From Rhodeus uyekii (Eukaryota > Chordata > Actinopteri > Cypriniformes > Acheilognathidae): a stretch of 64,000 bases of DNA. How positions within the stretch are numbered: the first letter of the stretch is position 1; each line of letters starts with the position of its first letter. Below the pieces are notes generated by a model. It was not told where the DNA came from, searched no databases, and saw only the letters and a list, made by a program, of their open reading frames with translations. Shown piece after piece: positions 58,113 to 64,000 of this stretch. The stretch is from NCBI GenBank assembly GCA_037043235.1, contig JAWRVZ010000050.1, forward strand, positions 2,913,501 to 2,977,500, read 5' to 3'. The position numbers and the translations under genes were made by a program.

Positions 58113-59717
58113 TTAATGTGAGAAGAGTTTAGAGCAGCAGAAGGGGGAGGAGTTTGTGTTTGAAGAAGTTCACTGATTGGTTGGAAATGTTGTCAGACTT
58201 CAGCCAATAGGAGACTGACACTCTTTAAAGACTCAGATCACATCAGCTTTGACTTTATTACGGGAAATGTATTCGGTCTTCAATCAGATCCGCTAGCAGG
58301 ACTATAAACGCATCTAATGCTCTGGATTCTGACTTAAATTAAACTAATGTAATAATAATTAATATTTGCGGCTTTAAAGTTCATGTGTCATTGTTTATGA
58401 ATGTTCAGATGTTAAATAATATGCTGGAAAGGATTCATTTCCATGTTTTATATCATTAGTTGTTCTTTTCTGCTGTTCCTCATTCAATACATTTCATGAT
58501 ATTTGTTTTGTCTCGGCTTTATTGAAAATGAAGCTGAAATGAAAGATGTTTGTGAGTAGAAACATCTGTTTGCTGAATCTCATCCCTCTGTCAGTGTAAA
58601 GAACAGTTTTCATTCTTAGTTCTGCTGTGAAATTGCTGTCAAATGTATTTATTCAGTTTGATCAGTTTTGTGTCTCTGAGCATCTAAAGAACGACTTTCA
58701 GTTTCTCACAATGAAACCATGAAAATATGACATGAGACATTGATTCAGGTTTAGATGATGGATTACAAATGATGAGACAAATGTGAGACAAAGACATTTT
58801 TATTACACACTTTTTGACAAATACATAATTGATTTCAACTGTTATTCAAACAGAATATATGATAGAGAATAAAACTTTGGTCTGTATGTGTAACGAGGAA
58901 AAGAGCCCTTAAAATATAATATGCAAGTTAAACCCTGCATTAATGGGACATGCACTGTTCATTGGTTGCACTGGTGGCGCTGTTTCCCCCACCGAGTTTA
59001 AGCAATCTGCAGCAGAGTTATAGAGCAATATAACTCTGTGGGTGAGTGATTGGTTATGTGTTAGATCCAGGGTAAAAGTATAAAATATAAATTTTGTCAC
59101 ACGTGTTAGATGTTACATGGAAAGAATTATTTATAATAGATATTGATTGTGTTTTAGGGAGTGTTTTCTATTCAAATTTGTGAGTGTTTTGTGTTTTTAT
59201 TTCGATTTTCGTGTGCTCCCAAATCTTTCCACGTGCTAATTAAGTGTACTATATTTTCAATAGATGGAGCTACATCTGTGTCTGTCACCTCACTGTTTTC
59301 AATGCTCTGTGTGCAGACAAATAAATAACTAAATCATCCACATCCTGAGCGTGTGTCCTGTAGAGGAGTGTGGCGACTTGGGCCAGAGAAAAGCTAAGGT
59401 CACACATATTTATAAATGACTGAAACAAGAGAAACTGAACAGGAAACTGGAGACCAAAACCAACAAAACTGAAGAACAGAAAGACGTCAAGCTTTTAGTA
59501 TTGAAGAACAAACATCACAAAGATGAAAAAGACATTTTCCTTTAAGATTATGACAAATCTAAATAAAAACAATAATCATAAACAATAATAATAAAAAGGA
59601 CCACGTAAACGTTGTGGTCAAACAAACAGAAGCTCCAATATTCCAATTTATACAAGCTGGCACAACTCACTAAAATTGTCACCAATAAAATTCTGAATCT
59701 CATTAAACTTGTTAATA

Positions 59718-59776
59718 TCAGATTGAAGTTTCATCCTCCGTTACGGCGAACTGACTTTGATCTTCAACAAATGAAA
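59718..59776 (-). CDS. Last coding exon of right-edge SLAM-like receptor
   Basis: Acceptor TGTATTTCAG lies before 59776. In the phase from the transmembrane exon it reads VSFVEDQSQFAVTEDETSI, then TGA (59720-59718). Same as 16356-16414 with one E-to-D change. Short tail without tyrosine motifs. Confidence 0.65.
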
Positions 59777-60489
59777 CTGAAATACACAGAAAAACATTTA
59801 TGAGAGAGAGACATTAAACACCTTTTATTTTCCATCATATTACAAAAAAAAAATTTATGCTTAATAACAATAATAAATAAATACAATGTTTAGTTCAATA
59901 TTAATTACATCAAAATGTCAATGATACCAATAAAATACTATTTTATCATCATCATTCAGAGAAATAAAGTTTGCATTTATACATCACTTTCTTACAAACA
60001 CTGACAAAATAAAATTCAATACTATTAATAATATCAATAAAATGCATACTCTATTTTAACTCTAGATTCTACCAAGGCTTTAAACAACTTTATTAATTTT
60101 TGTTCCTTTATTTTCAGTTTACTATGCTTCCAAATAGTTCACTTTGCTTGACCAATTAAAAACCGAAAGCCTTCAACCAAAGCCTTTAAAAATATTCTCT
60201 AAAAGAGGTAAAAATCAATCAGAGAAAAATATATTGAAACTGAAAACATTCATTAGTTACATTTAACTACAAAGTTTAAGTTATTTTTTAAATGTTGTAA
60301 AACTCTTGCGATTTCACACATGTAACGCACAGCTGAACTGCTCTCTACAAATGACATGTTGAAGTTCTTGTGAGGAGAGAAGTTTCTCACAACTCCATTT
60401 TTAGAAAACGATTTAATAACCAAGGAAAATATCATTTTAACTTGCATAAAACATGTTTACCATTGTTTCTGACCTTCTCTCTATTTTTA

Positions 60490-60790
60490 GGAGACTTGGA
60501 AATCACTGCTGAGACTTTATTAACAGAAAGGGAAACCCAAACGGCACACGGGGGTGCAAAAACTCTAAACTCGAGTAGACAAGGGAGGAAACATCCACAC
60601 ACGCTACACGTCCACATAACACTGACAATCACTGACAAGGACAAGGGAAACACAGAGGGATTTATACAGGAGGAAATGGGGACCAGCTGACATGACTCAC
60701 AGGGTAATTAACTAACAAGACAGGTGTAAGAAGGGCAACGGAGACACACAGAAGGGACCCGCATGTGACAGACGCGACAGGACTGTGACA
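60490..60790 (-). mobile_element. Solo LTR replacing part of the receptor 3' intron
   Basis: The minus strand starts TGTCACAGTCCTGTCGCGTC. It carries a TATAAATCCC promoter-like word (about 60665) and TTAATAAAGTC near its end (about 60515). It sits where the left paralogue has 17.17-17.74 kb, including the candidate alternative terminal exon. Confidence 0.7.
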
Positions 60791-61050
60791 GCAGTGAGTA
60801 AAATCTACACAAGACTGTCTTTATTTTACAAACCCTCTAATGATTACTTTTCATGTCATCTTCTTTACTTTGGTGATTATATATTTGAGATATATCATGC
60901 ATTTATCATCACATCTCTACAGGAAACTAAATATCTTCTAAAATACTGAAAATACTATTTTATTTTTAAAGCATTAAACTCTCATGAGAGAGAGAGATCA
61001 AAGAGAGAAAGAGAGATGGACAGAGAGAGAGAGAGAGACATTAGTTTTAC

Positions 61051-61149
61051 CTCTGGCTCTGTAACATTTGTAAATCATCACGACTGTCGCCAGCAGATGC
61101 GAAAAAACTGCTGCAAGAAAACTGATGATTTTGGAGACAGAAATCTGAG
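61051..61149 (-). CDS. Transmembrane exon of right-edge SLAM-like receptor
   Basis: A 99-nt exon, phase 1/1 (acceptor GTGTTTCAG before 61149, donor GTAAAA after 61051). It encodes AQISVSKIISFLAAVFSHLL, ATVVMIY and KCYRAR. It lacks four codons at the start relative to 17971-18081 because of a 12-bp difference at the acceptor. It joins in frame to the C2 exon at 63907 (D-T-AQISV) and to the tail exon at 59776. Confidence 0.75.
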
Positions 61150-61380
61150 CTGAAACACAGAAACACAAGCACATTATTGAGAAACATTACTCTTCATTAA
61201 AGTCCCAGTGGAGATTAGAGGCAGGTTTAGGGGATTTGAGTTAAACATGAACTCTAGAAATACTTGCTGCATTTGTATGAAGATTCACAGATTTCCAGTA
61301 AGTTTGAAGATTAATAAAGTCACAAATAAAGATGTTTATGGAAGAAAAAAAGAAAAGTAAATTAAAGTGTAATAGCGGCG

Positions 61381-63100
61381 AAAAAAGATGAGGTTAGTAA
61401 GCGTGACAAGATCGCTCGAACCACAGCCAGCCGTTCTGGAAGTGCTGATCATTAACTCTTCATCCTCATAATTAAATGATCAGAGGATTTCCACAGACAC
61501 ACTGAGCATTTAACACCTCACCCTCACTTTTCACTTTCTCTCTGTTCCTCCTTTTCTCCCCCTCACCCAAAATCCATGCTTCATTAAGAGTGTATCATAC
61601 AATGAAACATGTTTGGCATCATCTGAAATGTCTCAGGGTAACTGGAACAAAGCTCTTATTCCCAGAAGAAGCAAACCAAAAAGTGTTAAAGGTTGATTAC
61701 TAATACTAATTACATGCTAATGTAATGACAGCGAGACAGTTTGGTGATCTTTCACGGATGGTATCTGGTCTGGCTATAAGGTTGGACACGGTGCTGAGGA
61801 CCAGAACTGAACTTGACTGAACTGATTATGATCCGGACAAATTACAGAAGATCGTAAATGGATTATTAAAAAAAAAGGGACTTTAAGACTTTTCTGCCTC
61901 TATTTCTCTGTTGGGAATCCAGCATGTTGACGTCAGCCTGGTCGCCCTTATCTTCCTTCAGGGACAAAGCCACAGAGCTGTTCTCATAACATCTGATGCT
62001 GTGACTAACTCTCTCCCTCTCAACCGTCTGAGTGTCCTGCCTATCTGTTCTTATCTATTCCGCCCCCAAAACTCCACTGGACAAAAAATTCCTACACGTG
62101 ACCTCGTGGACTGTGTGTGTAAAATTGCATTATTATGTTTCCTAGGTGTAATGTATGTAACGCTTGCTAATCTGCATTCTGTAATTTCTGGAAAAAGTAT
62201 GGCGGCGCGTGCACACGCAGCGGCTAGGAGACTTGACTCCAAGTTTAATTTCGTTACACTGTACTTGTACATGTGAAATGACAATAAATTATCTATCTAT
62301 CTTACCGTCTGTTCTCAATAACCAGAAGGTCCATTAACTCATGTTTACATTTGAAAGAGGTTTTGAGTATTTAAGGAAATGTTTCAGGATGCTCATGGCT
62401 CTCTCTTGGTGTTCAGATCCATTCAAGATGAGTTTCCCAACAGACACTCTGCATATGAATTCATCTAGGCGATTGATAACCAAGATCAGCTCGTAATGTT
62501 GAATTCAGATGTGCACCTGTGATAAAGTAGATAATCCAGCACACTCATACACATACATCACACCACACACACTTACCACACTCTTCCTAACCCCCCTAAC
62601 TAGTAGTGATGGGCAGAGCGAGGCTTCATGAAACACTGAAACAGTTGAATCAAATGTGCCGTATTGTGTCGAGGCTTCGAAACTCTATACCGACACCCGT
62701 CTCCACGGTGACACCTAGTGGTCAATTGCACATGTTACCTGAAACAACTTTGACAACATGCCATTTAAAAAATAAAGATGTGTTTTTGTTAATGTGGCGA
62801 GTTTTTAACATCCTCGCTACATAGCTATACTATATAATAATAACAACTAGGTTATTTTGGTCATGAAAAATTAAACAAATCAATCCACAATGATCTCATT
62901 TTTGTTGGTTTTTTTAAAGATTTTTATTCAAAACTAATAATTGCTCTGCTGTGTAAGGAATCTATTTATCCATTTATTTCATTTCTTTTATTTCTAATTG
63001 GATGTTAATGACCAAGGAAATAGTACGGCCATAGAGGGGCGGAGTCTGACATATAAAAGAGGATGCCAGACTCAATATGGCACTTGTTAACCAAGTCAAA
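61381..63100. other. Intron, LINE tail and repeat scraps
   Basis: A LINE 3' end with a short TCTA tail lies at about 62185-62303 (TTCGTTACACTGTACTTGTACATGTG-AATGACAATAAA). At 62605-62715 a GAGGCTTCATGAAAC/GAGGCTTCGAAAC repeat. No splice-flanked coding exon was seen. Confidence 0.45.
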
Positions 63101-63106
63101 AAGGAG

Positions 63107-63113
63107 CGTGCAG

Positions 63114-63145
<32 letters not shown>

Positions 63146-63191
63146 GATATACACACACACAGATGCACACACACACACACACACACACAGA
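63107..63191. repeat. CA microsatellite, right copy
   Basis: Interrupted CA repeat followed by ACAGGACTCCGAGACTGAAC, matching 7320-7400. Confidence 0.9.
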
Positions 63192-63906
63192 CACACAGGA
63201 CTCCGAGACTGAACTCGGCTCAGGCTCCAACTATCAAAAGAAAGACTCAAAACGTTCTGATAACATCTATCTGGTGAAACGTGCTGACAATATTCATCCT
63301 TACTCTGTGGAAAACTACAGAAAGTAAAGAAAAGGTTTTAACTAATAGTGGGTTACACAGGCGACAGACTGAAGTGTACATGCATTTGAAGAAGTTATTT
63401 AAAAACATGAATTGTAAATCAATATGTTAATTATAAATCTCTCATTACAACTCATTAGAAGAAACAAATATAGAAATATATATAAAAGAGAGACATAATT
63501 TTGATAATCTCTCTTTAATTTAGATTTGAATCTGACTGTTTTTTTTTGTCATCAATGCGGTTTGTGTGTTGTGTTGATGTTTAAGTGTCTCATGTTTTAC
63601 TCGCACAGATCTCTGCTTTTGTCATTATTTTGTCATTATTCATTAAGTCTGCTTCATTATAATAAATTCTTTACTCATTAATAATTTCATCAATTTATGA
63701 TGATATTAAAATAGTTTATGAACACAAAATGATGAATAATGGGTTAATAAAAAAAATTTAGGCCAATGTAACCAATTTACACACAAATCTCAGATTGTTT
63801 CTTAATAGTCTTAATTTATATAAATAATCATTTATAGTTGAATATAATTTTGTTTTATATGATATAATCCCTGGAGAATTTAAGGATTTATGAGTTTCAC
63901 ACAGAC

Positions 63907-64000
63907 CTGTATCAGGTGTCTCTGAGCACACTAGAGTTGTGTTGGCATGTTTGTTGCTGACGGTGTTGCTGGCGGTGCAGGTGACTGTAGTTTTCTCTGA
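63907..64000 (-). CDS. SLAM-like C2 Ig exon, 3' part (continues past right edge)
   Basis: Reads SEKTTVTCTASNTVSNKHAN and TTLVCSETPDTG up to donor GTCTGT at 63906, phase 1. The TCTASN...LVCS spacing is that of the second (C2) domain of SLAM/CD48-family receptors, including the extra-disulfide Cys. It joins in frame to the transmembrane exon at 61149. The intact counterpart of the truncated exon at 7587-7818. Confidence 0.7.

Larger units (their letters stand above)
58113..61380. repeat. Receptor 3'-end block, right copy (pairs with 15437-18310)
   Basis: Parallel to the left copy over flank, last exon, intron and transmembrane exon, with local insertions as described there. Confidence 0.8.

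Overview
The window looks like a piece of a ray-finned fish genome, most likely a cyprinid. It has small immunoglobulin (Ig) exons split by phase-1 introns, long GT/GATA microsatellites, and a dense mix of CR1/L2-type LINEs, DIRS/Ngaro-type tyrosine-recombinase retrotransposons, a chromodomain Ty3/gypsy element and hAT/mariner-type DNA elements. No long single-exon host gene is present; host coding sequence occurs only as short exons on the minus strand. All gene models are read by eye from splice sites, reading phase and internal paralogy, with no transcript support.

Host content is a rearranged cluster of leukocyte-type Ig-superfamily receptor genes. (1) At the left edge a minus-strand gene begins with a signal-peptide exon (5150-5078) and a cysteine-rich Ig exon (3273-3010) and runs out of the window. 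(2) At 7.6-8.3 kb there are two exons of a SLAM/CD2-like receptor (V then C2), broken by a frameshift and by loss of the C2 3' end. (3) A probable eight-exon minus-strand receptor gene spans 48.9 to 16.4 kb: signal peptide, five Ig exons (46.1, 41.7, 40.4, 34.1, 21.0 kb), transmembrane exon (18.08 kb) and last exon (16.41 kb). All junctions are phase 1 and the sum is 1455 nt (484 residues). Its introns hold most of the transposons. (4) At the right edge are the last three exons of a SLAM-like gene: C2 end 63.9 kb, transmembrane 61.1 kb, tail 59.8 kb. The 16-18 kb and 58-61 kb ends are paralogous, as are the 4.9-6.7 and 48.7-51.4 kb signal-exon regions, so the cluster grew by block and exon duplication.

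Mobile-element layout: 0-2.2 kb CR1/Rex1-like LINE (minus); 10.2-14.7 kb tyrosine-recombinase retrotransposon copy 1 (minus) with split direct repeats; 14.9-15.4 kb hAT-type MITE with 8-bp target duplication; 18.3-20.3 kb L2 LINE, gypsy RT fragment and mariner end; 21.9-26.3 kb tyrosine-recombinase retrotransposon copy 2 (plus); 27.3-31.9 kb young gypsy element with 483-bp LTRs; 35.9-39.5 kb LTR remnants; 42.3-43.4 kb mariner/pogo-like MITE; 45.3-48.5 kb L2 tail, DIRS fragment and LTR piece; 52.1-54 kb decayed gene copy and solo LTR; 56.2 kb solo copy of the split-repeat unit; 60.5-60.8 kb solo LTR.

The most unusual signals are: the cysteine-rich Ig exon type with its degenerate and truncated copies; the apparent joining of this ectodomain to a SLAM-type 3' end; arrays of short stem-loops with a shared tetraloop and compensatory stem changes inside the tyrosine-recombinase elements; and a nearly fresh gypsy insertion whose polymerase is already broken.
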